NCBI GenBank assembly: GCA_038233335.1
Contig: JBBSME010000029.1
Span: 1-28,453, forward strand
Direction: 5' to 3'
DNA length: 28,453 nucleotides
Source: Iamia sp038233335
GTDB lineage: Bacteria > Actinomycetota > Acidimicrobiia > Acidimicrobiales > Iamiaceae
The notes beneath the pieces were generated by a model. The model had not been told where the DNA came from. It did not search any database and was given only the letters and a program-made list of their open reading frames with translations. This document shows, in pieces, positions 1-9,177 of this stretch (its first letter is position 1; every line of letters starts with the position of its first letter). The position numbers and the translations under genes are program-made.

Positions 1-1
1 A

Positions 2-259
2 CCGGGTCGTTGCCTTAGAGGCGCTAGCCGCGGAGACACATCACTCACCCCCAGCGCAGCTCACAACGTCGTGCCGGGCTGCCACACCACCCGCGGCCTC
101 CAGGTCGACCACATCACCGAGTTCCACAAAGGCGGACCCACCGCCCTCTGGAACAACGCCCTGCTCTGCGTCTACCACCACTACCTCAAGACCCACTGCC
201 ACTGGACCCTCCGAGGACCACCCGGCCAATGGACCTTCACACCACCCAACACCAGCTGA
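2..259 (+). CDS. HNH endonuclease C-terminal end (DUF222/13E12 type), cut by window edge
   Basis: The frame is open from the left edge to the TGA at 257-259. Its last 60 codons read as the HNH nuclease domain that closes DUF222/13E12-repeat proteins: VVPGC, then LQVDHITEF with the first catalytic His, GGPTALWNNALLC with the central Asn pair, then VYHHYLKTH. The usual Cys just before VVPGC is an Asn here (HNVVPGC), so one expected zinc ligand looks missing. The codons before that (2-64) do not resemble the usual DUF222 region, so the gene may already be broken rather than just cut by the window. Such genes are multicopy and mobile-like in actinobacteria. An internal GTG at 71 could start a 62-residue product, but a bare half-domain is unlikely to be functional. 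Confidence 0.6.
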   Translation, partial: PGRCLRGASRGDTSLTPSAAHNVVPGCHTTRGLQVDHITEFHKGGPTALWNNALLCVYHHYLKTHCHWTLRGPPGQWTFTPPNTS

Positions 260-272
260 CCGGGCGCGGCCG

Positions 273-710
273 TCACTCGTGAGAGTCGACGGGGCCGATG
301 TGGGCGGTGCCGTCGTCGTCGACGCGCCAGCCCGGGTTGTGGGCAAGCTCCCACAGCGTCCCGTCCGGCGCTTCGACGTACGCGTGGTAGCCGCCCCAGT
401 CAGCCTGCTGGGGCGCCTTGCGCACGGACGCACCGGCGGCGCGCATGGCGTCGACGGCGGCATCGACGGCTGCGGCCGAGGGGAACAGGCTGCCGAGGTC
501 GAACGGAGGTGCCGCGGCGCCATCACCGATGTCGCCCTCCAGGCCGGCCCGCGCAAAGAGGGCGATCATCCGCCCGGGACCGGCGCGCAGGAAGGTGACC
601 TCGTCGGGCACCGCGAGGGCCGGCTCCCAGCCGAGCCGGTCGACGTAGAACTCGTGGGCGCGGGCGAGGTCCGGCACGCCCAGCGTGATGATGTCAGCTC
701 GTAGGTCCAC
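273..710 (-). CDS. VOC family (glyoxalase/bleomycin-resistance fold) protein
   Basis: A 145-residue single-domain protein when started at the GTG at 710. It opens with DLRADIITLGVPDLARAHEF, the usual first strand and helix of a VOC module, continues with FYVDRLGW, and ends with YHAYVEAPDGTLWELAHNP, where the Glu of LWELAHN matches the C-terminal metal-ligand position of the fold. The substrate cannot be read from the sequence; many such proteins are uncharacterised dioxygenase- or isomerase-like enzymes. The frame is open further upstream to 785, but that extension overlaps the divergent regulator and does not look like VOC sequence, so the shorter start is preferred. It is transcribed away from the neighbouring AraC-type gene, a frequent regulator-target arrangement. 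Confidence 0.85.
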   Translation of the reverse strand: MDLRADIITLGVPDLARAHEFYVDRLGWEPALAVPDEVTFLRAGPGRMIALFARAGLEGDIGDGAAAPPFDLGSLFPSAAAVDAAVDAMRAAGASVRKAPQQADWGGYHAYVEAPDGTLWELAHNPGWRVDDDGTAHIGPVDSHE

Positions 711-713
711 GGT

Positions 714-724
714 CGACAGTGTCG
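714..724. promoter_or_regulatory. Short dyad between divergent VOC and AraC-type genes
   Basis: The arms cgaca and tgtcg flank a single G. The dyad lies directly between the VOC start (710) and the probable regulator starts (737 or 761). It could be an operator for the adjacent AraC-type protein, but the arms are short and chance occurrence is possible. Confidence 0.25.
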
Positions 725-736
725 GACGGCAGACTG

Positions 737-1495
737 GTGACTGTCTTGGACGAATCGGACATGTATCGGGAGTGGCCACCGCCACCGGGGTGGCGATCGA
801 CGGTCGCCTGCCTCTGGGAGCAGCGCGTCGGGACGGATCTGGACCACCGCGTGCTGCCAGACGGCTGCGCCGACGTCATCGTCGGGTTCGGTGGAGCCGT
901 GGCCGTCGGTCTGGCAGACCGAGGTGTCGTGCACCGTCTCGCTGCTGGGTCGTCATGTCGCGGCCTCCGGCTGCGGCCGGAAGCCGTCGCCACGTTCTTC
1001 GGCGTCCCCGCCCACGAGCTGCGCAACATGGAGATCCCACTCATCGATGCTGTGGGTTCCCGACGCGCCCGGAACCTCGAGGACACCGTGCGCCTCGGTG
1101 CCCCAGACCACCGGCTGACGGTCGATCCGCCCGCCGATGTCGCGAACGCGCTGCGGCTCCTACCGAGGCTCAGCGTCGACGAGACCGCGCACGCGCTGGG
1201 CATCACATCCCGGCACCTCCTGCGGCGACTCCTCGACCACACGGGCCTCGGCCCGAAGGAGCATCAGCGCGTCACCCGCCTGCGTCGGTTCCTCGACGAC
1301 GACTCGCATCTCGCCGATGCGGCCGTTTCGGCAGGCTACGCCGACCAGTCACACCTCACCCGGGAGGTCGCACGGCTGTGCGGGCTCCCGCCCGGCGCCC
1401 TTCGGGCGGAACGCCACCGTGCCGGCCGAGATCAGCCGACGTCGCGGTACGCGTTGCGCTTGTACCCGGGCCAGTCCTCGGCGCAGAGCGGCTGA
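737..1495 (+). CDS. AraC-family transcriptional regulator with DUF6597-like N-terminal domain
   Basis: About 252 residues. The N-terminal half (YREWPPPPGW, then VACLWEQR, VLPDGCADVIVGF) matches the DUF6597-type sensor domain that often precedes AraC DNA-binding domains. The C-terminal 100 residues carry two helix-turn-helix units: VDETAHALGITSRHLLRRLL and LADAAVSAGYADQSHLTREV, the second with the typical AGYADQSHLTR signature, followed by GLPPGALR. Possible starts are GTG 719, GTG 737 and ATG 761, none with a clear ribosome site; homologous domains begin near the YREW motif. It probably controls the divergent VOC gene, itself, or both (inference from context). Its 3' end overlaps the convergent FG-GAP gene by 64 bp. 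Confidence 0.85.
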   Translation: MTVLDESDMYREWPPPPGWRSTVACLWEQRVGTDLDHRVLPDGCADVIVGFGGAVAVGLADRGVVHRLAAGSSCRGLRLRPEAVATFFGVPAHELRNMEIPLIDAVGSRRARNLEDTVRLGAPDHRLTVDPPADVANALRLLPRLSVDETAHALGITSRHLLRRLLDHTGLGPKEHQRVTRLRRFLDDDSHLADAAVSAGYADQSHLTREVARLCGLPPGALRAERHRAGRDQPTSRYALRLYPGQSSAQSG

Positions 1496-2979
1496 TCGGT
1501 GGTGATCACGCTGGTGCGGACCAGGTCGCCGGCGCGGGCCGCCCCGCCGTGGCCGTTGACCCGGTAGAAGTAGGACTGGGCCATCACGGTGGAGCCGTTG
1601 ATCTCGCTGATGGCCACGACCGAGGTCGGGCCGAGCGTTCCGTTGCCGGTCAGGCGGTACTCCGCCTCCAGCTGACGGTCGAAGCCCCGGTACACCCGGA
1701 GCCGCTGGGACTGGGCCGAGACGACCTCCTGGTTCCCGTCGTTGTCGACATCGGCGATGGCCACGCCGCCGTGGGTGGGCAGCCCCGACGAGCACGCGCT
1801 GGTGGCCGCGGCGTTGCAAGTGGCCCACTTCCGCACCCCGTTGTGCTCGACCGCGGTGACGTATCCCCCCTCGGAGCCGGCGACCACCTCGAGCCGGCCG
1901 TCGTTGTCGATGTCGCCCACCGCGGGCTGGCCCACCACCCGACCGGGCATGGCCGCGGGCCAGCCGGGCAGGTTCTGGCGGGTGGCCAGGGTGAACGCCC
2001 ACAGCCGGCGCGCCGCGGAGCCGTCGCCGAAGGGCCCGTTGTTCCCCGTCCCCACGACCACGTCGAGGCGGGTGTCGCCGTCGATGTCGGCGACGGCCGG
2101 CGACGACCAGATCGTCTGGCCCGGCAGCGACTTCGGGTAGCCGGGGAAGCGGGCCCCGTTGCTGCCCTTCAGCACCCAGAGCAGCCCGCCCTGGGGAACA
2201 CCCAGCGGGTTCCCGGCGTAGATGTCGCCGCCGAGGACGATCTCCAGTGAGCCGTTCTTGTCGATGTCGACCGCAGCGGGCGACGACCACAGCGTGTCGT
2301 GGAGGAAGGACCGCCACAGGAGGGTTCCACCCCAGCTCCAGGCGTAGACGGTGTGGTCGTAGCTGGGGGCGATGATGTCGTTGCGGCCGTCGCCGTTCAC
2401 ATCGGCGATCACCGGGGTGGCGTAGAAGCCGTCGGGGCGGCAGTCGACCCCGGACGGGCAGAACAACGGTGCGCCTTGGCGGAAGGTGCGCCGCACCCCG
2501 CCGTTCTGGCCGTTGAGCATCACCACCCGGCCGTCCATGGTCGCGGCGACCACGTCGACCTGACCGTCGTTGTCCACGTCGGTCACCACCGGCGAGGCCT
2601 GGATGGCGACGTTGCCGAGGTCGCGTCGCCAGACCGTGGCGCCGTCGGTGAGGCGGGTCGCGGTGACGGTGCCGTTGGGAGCGGCGACCACCAGCTCGGG
2701 CCGGTCATCGCCGTCCAGGTCAGCCAGGGCCGGCGAGGACTTGTACTCCGAGGAGCCGGTGGGGACCGACAGCGTGTCGAGGCTGACGTCGACGTTGCGC
2801 AGCGTCCGCACCGTGGTGTCGGCCGCCCCGGCGGGCGCCGGGGCCAGCACGTCGCCCGGCCCGGGCAGCACCCCGGTGGCCGTCACGACTGCGAGCACGG
2901 CGGCGACCAGGAGGCGGCCCCCTCGACGGGAGCGGCGAGCGGCGGCCCGGGGAGGGTGGAGGGGGGACGTGGGCGACAC
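1432..2979 (-). CDS. Secreted FG-GAP/VCBS repeat protein (predicted beta-propeller)
   Basis: 515 residues from a GTG start. The N-terminus is a Sec signal peptide: an Arg-rich region (RRSRRGGR), a hydrophobic stretch (LLVAAVLAVVTATG) and a probable cleavage after AGA near residue 52. The mature part holds seven FG-GAP/VCBS-type repeats with calcium-binding-like loops, for example ADLDGDDRPELVV, TDVDNDGQVDVV, ADVNGDGRNDII, VDIDKNGSLEIV, ADIDGDTRLDVV, GDIDNDGRLEVV and ADVDNDGNQEVV. This spacing predicts a seven-bladed integrin-alpha-like propeller. No catalytic domain or sorting motif is visible, so an adhesive or scaffold role at the cell surface is the best guess. It lies 92 bp downstream of the SpoIID-like gene on the same strand. 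Confidence 0.88.
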   Translation of the reverse strand: MSPTSPLHPPRAAARRSRRGGRLLVAAVLAVVTATGVLPGPGDVLAPAPAGAADTTVRTLRNVDVSLDTLSVPTGSSEYKSSPALADLDGDDRPELVVAAPNGTVTATRLTDGATVWRRDLGNVAIQASPVVTDVDNDGQVDVVAATMDGRVVMLNGQNGGVRRTFRQGAPLFCPSGVDCRPDGFYATPVIADVNGDGRNDIIAPSYDHTVYAWSWGGTLLWRSFLHDTLWSSPAAVDIDKNGSLEIVLGGDIYAGNPLGVPQGGLLWVLKGSNGARFPGYPKSLPGQTIWSSPAVADIDGDTRLDVVVGTGNNGPFGDGSAARRLWAFTLATRQNLPGWPAAMPGRVVGQPAVGDIDNDGRLEVVAGSEGGYVTAVEHNGVRKWATCNAAATSACSSGLPTHGGVAIADVDNDGNQEVVSAQSQRLRVYRGFDRQLEAEYRLTGNGTLGPTSVVAISEINGSTVMAQSYFYRVNGHGGAARAGDLVRTSVITTDQPLCAEDWPGYKRNAYRDVG

Positions 2980-3005
2980 GGGGCCTCGCAGAGGTGAGGT
3001 GGCGG

Positions 3006-3034
3006 TCAGATCAGGTCAGGTCAGGTCAGTCAGG
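3006..3034. repeat. Short tandem TCAGG repeat
   Basis: Three perfect TCAGG units (3011-3025) are preceded by TCAGA and followed, after a TCAG, by one more TCAGG. The tract sits 27-55 bp upstream of the GTG start of the FG-GAP gene, in the gap after the SpoIID-like gene. Five-base tandem units can change copy number by replication slippage, so the tract could alter promoter or leader spacing. Confidence 0.7.
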
Positions 3035-3071
3035 TCGCCGACGGCCGAGGGGCCGGGACGTCGATCTCGCG

Positions 3072-4289
3072 TCAGGTGGCGAACCACGAGGACTTGAGCG
3101 AGAGGATCGCGTGCATCTGGTCGCCGGTCACGGTCAGGTCGCCGTTGCCGAAGCGGGCCCTGACCCGCACCACCCGCCCTCCGAGGTCGCCGCGCCCGTC
3201 GCGGACGTAGCTGTCGAAGCCCTCCCACGTCCCCATGTCCCGTCCCGCGTAGGCGTCGAAGGCGGCCTCGACCTGGGCCCGGCTGAGGGTGACGGTCCAG
3301 TCGTGGTTGGGGTTGCCGGCGTGGTCGTCGCCGTCGTCGCGGACCGCCGGGAACGTGCCACCGGCGGTCCACCCGCCGCTGGAGGACCCGAACTCGGTGC
3401 GGGCGATGACCCCGCTGGGGAACATCCGCACCTGGTTGGCGGTGTCGCGCACCGCCCGGTCGGTCCGGGTGTCCTCCACCCGGACGATCGTTCCCGACCC
3501 GTGGGCGCGGGCGCCGTACCCGCCGTAGGACTGGCAGCTCGTGCTGTCACACGTCGTGGCCCAAGAGCCCCAGCGGCCGTCACCGGCCAGGGCGTAGGAG
3601 CGGGCCGCCAGCGCCTGGGCCCGGACCGCGTTGAGCCCCACACCGCCCCCGGCATCGGCCCACGACGGGGAGACCTCGCGGGGCACGATGCCCCGCAGCA
3701 TCTCCTCGGTCGCGACCTGGTTGACGGTGACGACCGTGCCCAGCGCCCGCACCAGCCGCAGCGACCCGCGGTAGTAGCGGGTGCCGCTCGAGGTGCACTG
3801 CTGGAGCATCAGGTTGGGGTCCTCCCCGGCCGGGACGGCGGAGCGGACCTCGACGTCGCTGGCCGGCGCATCGCCCACCAGCGCCCACGGACCCGAGCAG
3901 CTCGTCCCACGGTAGGTGCGGTAGTGGGTGGACGACAGGCGGATCACCCGCACGGCGGCGACGTCAGCGCCGTAGCCGTCCACCCGCAACCGACCGGCGG
4001 TCTGGGTGACGGTGAGCGCCTGGCCCTTGCTGGCGGTCAGGTAGACCCGCTGGTCGCCGGGGGCAACCACCTGGGTGGAGGTCCCGCCGTAGTAGTGATC
4101 GAGGATGCGGGTGCCGCTCCAGCCGTGGTCCACCGCGTAGCCCAGCGCCCCCCACTGGCTCATCCCGCGTCCGTGGCCCCAGCCGTGGCCCCGGAAGGTG
4201 GCCTTGTCCGGCACGCAGCCGACCAGGGCCAGGAGGATCACGAGGGCCAGGAGCCCGCCCAGGGCGCGGGTCAGGGGTCGCCGATGCAT
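3072..4289 (-). CDS. SpoIID/LytB-domain lipoprotein
   Basis: 405 residues. The N-terminus is a lipoprotein signal: RR, a hydrophobic run and the lipobox LVGC with lipidated Cys25. It is followed by GHGWGHGRGMSQWG (residues 34-47), a signature of SpoIID/LytB proteins. The core domain follows at about 187-235 with EEMLRGIVPREVSPSW and LNAVRAQALAARSYAL; Glu205 in PREV is the likely equivalent of the catalytic Glu of SpoIID lytic transglycosylases. A later FGSSSGGWTAGG loop also fits. In Bacillus SpoIID the GHG-type motif is C-terminal; here it precedes the core. The likely role is peptidoglycan binding or remodelling outside the membrane, and nothing suggests sporulation. It may share a transcript with the FG-GAP gene. 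Confidence 0.88.
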   Translation of the reverse strand: MHRRPLTRALGGLLALVILLALVGCVPDKATFRGHGWGHGRGMSQWGALGYAVDHGWSGTRILDHYYGGTSTQVVAPGDQRVYLTASKGQALTVTQTAGRLRVDGYGADVAAVRVIRLSSTHYRTYRGTSCSGPWALVGDAPASDVEVRSAVPAGEDPNLMLQQCTSSGTRYYRGSLRLVRALGTVVTVNQVATEEMLRGIVPREVSPSWADAGGGVGLNAVRAQALAARSYALAGDGRWGSWATTCDSTSCQSYGGYGARAHGSGTIVRVEDTRTDRAVRDTANQVRMFPSGVIARTEFGSSSGGWTAGGTFPAVRDDGDDHAGNPNHDWTVTLSRAQVEAAFDAYAGRDMGTWEGFDSYVRDGRGDLGGRVVRVRARFGNGDLTVTGDQMHAILSLKSSWFAT

Positions 4290-4372
4290 GCCTCACCCAT
4301 CGGTCACGCAGGGTGACGACTTGAGGCCCCAAAGTGGCGACTTCGCAGCCCGCGCACCACGGGACCGTCCCG

Positions 4373-4378
4373 TAGGGT
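4373..4378 (+). promoter_or_regulatory. Putative leaderless -10 box (TAGGGT) for the DUF480-nitrobindin gene
   Basis: TAGGGT ends 7 nt before the GTG at 4386, the start that matches the N-terminus of YceH-family proteins. No Shine-Dalgarno sequence is present. Confidence 0.55.
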
Positions 4379-4385
4379 GCGCGCC

Positions 4386-5441
4386 GTGGACCTGGTGCTG
4401 ACCCCTGCCGAGGCGCGGGTGCTGGGCAGCCTCATGGAGAAGGAACGGACCGTCCCCGCCACCTACCCGCTGAGCATGAACGGACTGGTGTCGGCCTGCA
4501 ACCAGTCGTCCAGCCGCAACCCGGTGATGGACCTGTCCGAGGCCCAGGTCACCGAGGCCTTCGACCAGCTCCGGGAAGAGAAGCTGGTCCGCAAGGTGCT
4601 GCCGACCACCGGCAGCCGGGTCACGAAGTACCGCCACGTCGCTCAGGAGGCCCTGACCGTCGACGACCCCCAGCAGGCGGTGCTCACGGTGCTGCTGCTC
4701 CGCGGCCCGCAGACGCCCCAGGAGCTGAAGACCCGGGGCGGGCGCCTCCACCCCTTCGCCGGCCCCGAGGAGGTGGAGCAGACCCTCGAGGACATGGCCG
4801 GGTGGGGAGAGCCCCTGGTCCGGCTCCTCCCCCGCCGCTCGGGCCAGCGCGACGCCCGCTGGGCCCACCTGCTCTCCGGCGAGCCCGACGACGCGCCCGC
4901 AACGCCCGCACCGGCGGTGGCGTCGGCCACTCGCGACGGGCAGGCTGCGGCCGCTCCTCCTCCGCCGGATCCGGCCCTCCACGGCCCCGTCGCGGCCCTG
5001 GTGGGCATCTGGACCGGCGCGGGCGAGGGCGACTACCCGACCATCGACGGCTTCGCCTACCGGGAGCGCATCGAGGTCACGCCCGTGCCGGGCAAGCCGG
5101 TCCTGGCCTACCGATCAGCCACGACCGCGGTCGACGACGGGCGAGGGCTCCACGGCGAGAGCGGCTTCTTCCGCCTCACCGGCGACGGCGGGGTGGAGCT
5201 GGTCGTGGCCGCCGCCCCGGGCGTGGTGGAGGCCTGCTCGGGGATCGTCGACGCCTCGGCCACCGGCGTGGAGGTGGAGCTGGCCTCCGATGCGGTGGCC
5301 GGCACCGCGACGGCCAAGGAGGTCACCGCCACGGAGCGGACCTACCGGGTCGAGGGCGACGTCCTCACCTACGACATCTCCATGGCCGCGGTGGGCCAAC
5401 CGCTGACCCACCACCTCCACGCCACCCTCCGCCGCACCTGA
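4386..5441 (+). CDS. DUF480 (YceH)-nitrobindin fusion protein
   Basis: 351 residues from GTG 4386. Residues 1-167 are a complete DUF480/YceH protein: LTPAEARVLGSLMEKE, YPLSMNGLVSACNQ, SRNPVMDLSEAQV, RVTKYRH, LLLRGPQTPQELKTR and RRSGQRDARWAHLLSGE. These are tandem winged-helix domains of unclear function. An Ala/Pro linker (about 168-197) leads to residues 198-351, a THAP4/nitrobindin-type heme beta-barrel: GIWTGAGEGDYPTI, GKPVLAYRS, LHGESGFFR and the terminal LTHHLHATL. His343 in that last motif matches the heme-iron-ligating His of plant nitrobindin, and His256 lies in the conserved LHGESG. Nitrobindins bind ferric heme and react with NO or peroxynitrite. The fusion suggests a heme-based sensor attached to a nucleic-acid-binding-like module (inference). 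Confidence 0.87.
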   Translation: MDLVLTPAEARVLGSLMEKERTVPATYPLSMNGLVSACNQSSSRNPVMDLSEAQVTEAFDQLREEKLVRKVLPTTGSRVTKYRHVAQEALTVDDPQQAVLTVLLLRGPQTPQELKTRGGRLHPFAGPEEVEQTLEDMAGWGEPLVRLLPRRSGQRDARWAHLLSGEPDDAPATPAPAVASATRDGQAAAAPPPPDPALHGPVAALVGIWTGAGEGDYPTIDGFAYRERIEVTPVPGKPVLAYRSATTAVDDGRGLHGESGFFRLTGDGGVELVVAAAPGVVEACSGIVDASATGVEVELASDAVAGTATAKEVTATERTYRVEGDVLTYDISMAAVGQPLTHHLHATLRRT

Positions 5442-5461
5442 GGCCGCCTCCCCCTCAGGTG
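5435..5461. terminator. Bidirectional hairpin containing both convergent stop codons
   Basis: Perfect 9-bp arms, cacctgagg (5435-5443) and cctcaggtg (5453-5461), enclose a 9-nt loop. The TGA of the fusion gene (5439-5441) and the TGA of the minus-strand ABC gene (5455-5457) occupy equivalent places in the two arms. There is no clear T-run, so it would act as a weak or factor-assisted terminator. Confidence 0.55.
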
Positions 5462-7241
5462 GTGGCCAGGCCGCTGGTCCAGGCCGCGTAGAGGGCCTGG
5501 TAGCGGCCGCCGTCGACCTCGACCAGCTCGGCGTGGGAGCCGAGCTCGACCAGCTGGCCGTCGTCGACGACGCCGACCCGGTCAGCCCGGGCCGCAGTCG
5601 ACAGCCGGTGGGCGATGACGATCGTGGTCCGACCCTCCATGAGGCGCTCGACGGCCACCTCGACCACGGCCTCCGTCCCGGGGTCGAGGCTGGAGGTGGC
5701 CTCGTCCAACACCAGCACCGCCGGGTCGGCCAGCGCCGCCCGGGCCATCGACACCAGCTGCTTCTCCCCCGCCGACAGGCGGCTGCCCCGCTCCCGCACC
5801 TGGGTCTCCAGGCCGTCGGGCAACGCCTCGAACCGCTCCCGGACCCCGAGGGCGTCGAGGGCGGCGTCGACCTCGGCATCGGAGGCGTCGCCGCGGGCCA
5901 CCCGCACGTTGTCGCGGATGGTGCCGTTGAACAGGAACCCCTCCTGGGGCACAACCGCGATGCGGTTCCGCAGCGACCGGAGGGTGGCCTGGCGCAGGTC
6001 GACGTCGCCGTAGGCCACGATGCCCTCGGTGGGGTCGTAGAACCGGGCCACCAGCTTGGCCAGGGTCGACTTCCCGGCGCCGGTCGGGCCGACCAGGGCC
6101 AGCCGCTCCCCCGCCGCCACCTCGAGGTCGACGTCGCGCAGCACCGGCTCCAGGTCCGCCCGGTAGGCGAAGCCGAGGCCCGCCACCGCGATCGATCCCG
6201 CGGCCGGCAGGTCGACCGCATCCGGGGCCTCGGGCACGTCGACCTCGGTGTCGAGCACCTCGTAGAGCTTCTTCAGCCCGGCACCGCCCGACTGCACCTG
6301 GTTGAACAGCTGCGACAGCTGCTGGACGGGGTCGAAGAGGTTCGACAGCGACAGCACGAACAGGGCCACGGTGCCGACGCTGGCCCCGCCGTCGAGCACG
6401 AGGCGACCGCCCACGTAGACGACCAGGGCGGTGGCGCCGGTGCCGGCCAGCTCGATCACCGGCAGGTACCAGGCCTGGATCCACACCGACCGCATGTGGG
6501 CCCGGTAGAGGGTGCGGTTGCGGTGGGCGAAGCGGTCGATCTCGACCGCTTCCCGGCCGTAGGCCTGGATGACGCGCACCCCGCTCAGCCCCTCCTGGAG
6601 GTGGGAGAGCATGAGGCCGATGCGGTCCCGGATGGTGAGGTAGGCCAGGTTCGAGTCCCGTTGGAACCGACGGCTGGCCAGGGCCACGAGCGGGAGCGGG
6701 ATGGCCACGACCAGCAAGAGCTGCCACGAGGTCAGGGCCAGGAGGATGAGGGTGAGCAGGATCAGCAGCACGCTGGACACGAACTGGAGGAGCCCCTGCT
6801 GCACGAGTTCCTGGAGGGAGTCGATGTCGGAGGTCATCCTCGACACGACCACGCCGGCCTTCTCCCGGTCGTAGTAGGGCATCGACAGCTTGAGCAGGTG
6901 GTCGAAGACACGGTTGCGCATGTCGCGCAGGAAGCCCTCGCCCACCCGGGAGATGGTCACGATCTGGACCCGGTTGACGACGAAGCCGAGGATGGCGACG
7001 GCGATGTAGACGCCCACGGCCAGGTTGAGGGCGCCGGTGTCGCGGTCGCGGATCCCGTGGTCGATCCCGTAGCGGACCAGGTACGGCCCGGCGATGGTGC
7101 ACAGGGTGAAGGTGACGAGCAGGCCCAGGGCGGCCCACAGCGTCCGGCGGTAGGGCCCCAGGGTGCGCCCGGTCCGGCGCATCACCTGGCCGGCCGCCTT
7201 GCGATCCAGGCGGTCCTCCTCGGTCACCGCCGATGCCGGGA

Positions 7242-7245
<4 letters not shown>
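5455..7245 (-). CDS. ABC exporter half-transporter, subunit with the canonical catalytic Glu
   Basis: 596 residues, a fused membrane domain (about 35-320, six predicted helices) plus nucleotide-binding domain. NBD motifs: Walker A GPTGAGKST (386-394), Q-loop VVPQEGFLF (Gln434), signature LSAGE (490-494, non-canonical for LSGGQ), Walker B LVLDE with catalytic Glu515, and H-loop His546 in IVIAHRLST. The GTG start overlaps the TGA stop of the upstream ABC gene (GTGA at 7242-7245), so the two are translationally coupled. With the partner it should form a heterodimeric type IV (MsbA/TM287-288-like) exporter in the cytoplasmic membrane. The substrate is unknown; lipids, peptides or drugs are all possible for this family. 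Confidence 0.93.
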
Positions 7246-9089
<1,844 letters not shown>

Positions 9090-9123
9090 CGGGCGCCGGA
9101 CCTGACCACCTCGGGAGCTCCGA

Positions 9124-9141
9124 CCTGACCCACGGGTCAGG
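9124..9141. promoter_or_regulatory. Operator-like palindrome at the ABC exporter promoter
   Basis: cctgaccc (9124-9131) and gggtcagg (9134-9141) are perfect 8-bp arms around 2 nt. A minus-strand TAGCCT hexamer abuts it at 9142-9147, so transcription would start inside the palindrome. This is a typical repressor position, for example for a TetR-family protein, though no such regulator is encoded next to it. Confidence 0.45.
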
Positions 9142-9147
9142 AGGCTA
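9142..9147 (-). promoter_or_regulatory. Putative -10 box (TAGCCT) for the ABC exporter operon
   Basis: On the minus strand TAGCCT lies about 53 bp before the GTG at 9089. It fits the TANNNT pattern seen before other genes here, but it has a leader rather than leaderless spacing. Confidence 0.4.
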
Positions 9148-9177
9148 CCGGCACCTCTCCCTGCGACCCTGGTCGAA

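Noticed and set aside
685..2250. Long plus-strand open frame over the VOC/AraC/FG-GAP region
   Set aside because: Arg/Pro/Ala-rich with no domain character. It is the GC-driven shadow of the real genes, which have clear motifs.
3006..3034. CRISPR-like or origin-iteron array
   Set aside because: Five-base units without spacers or AT-rich DNA, and no cas or replication genes nearby.
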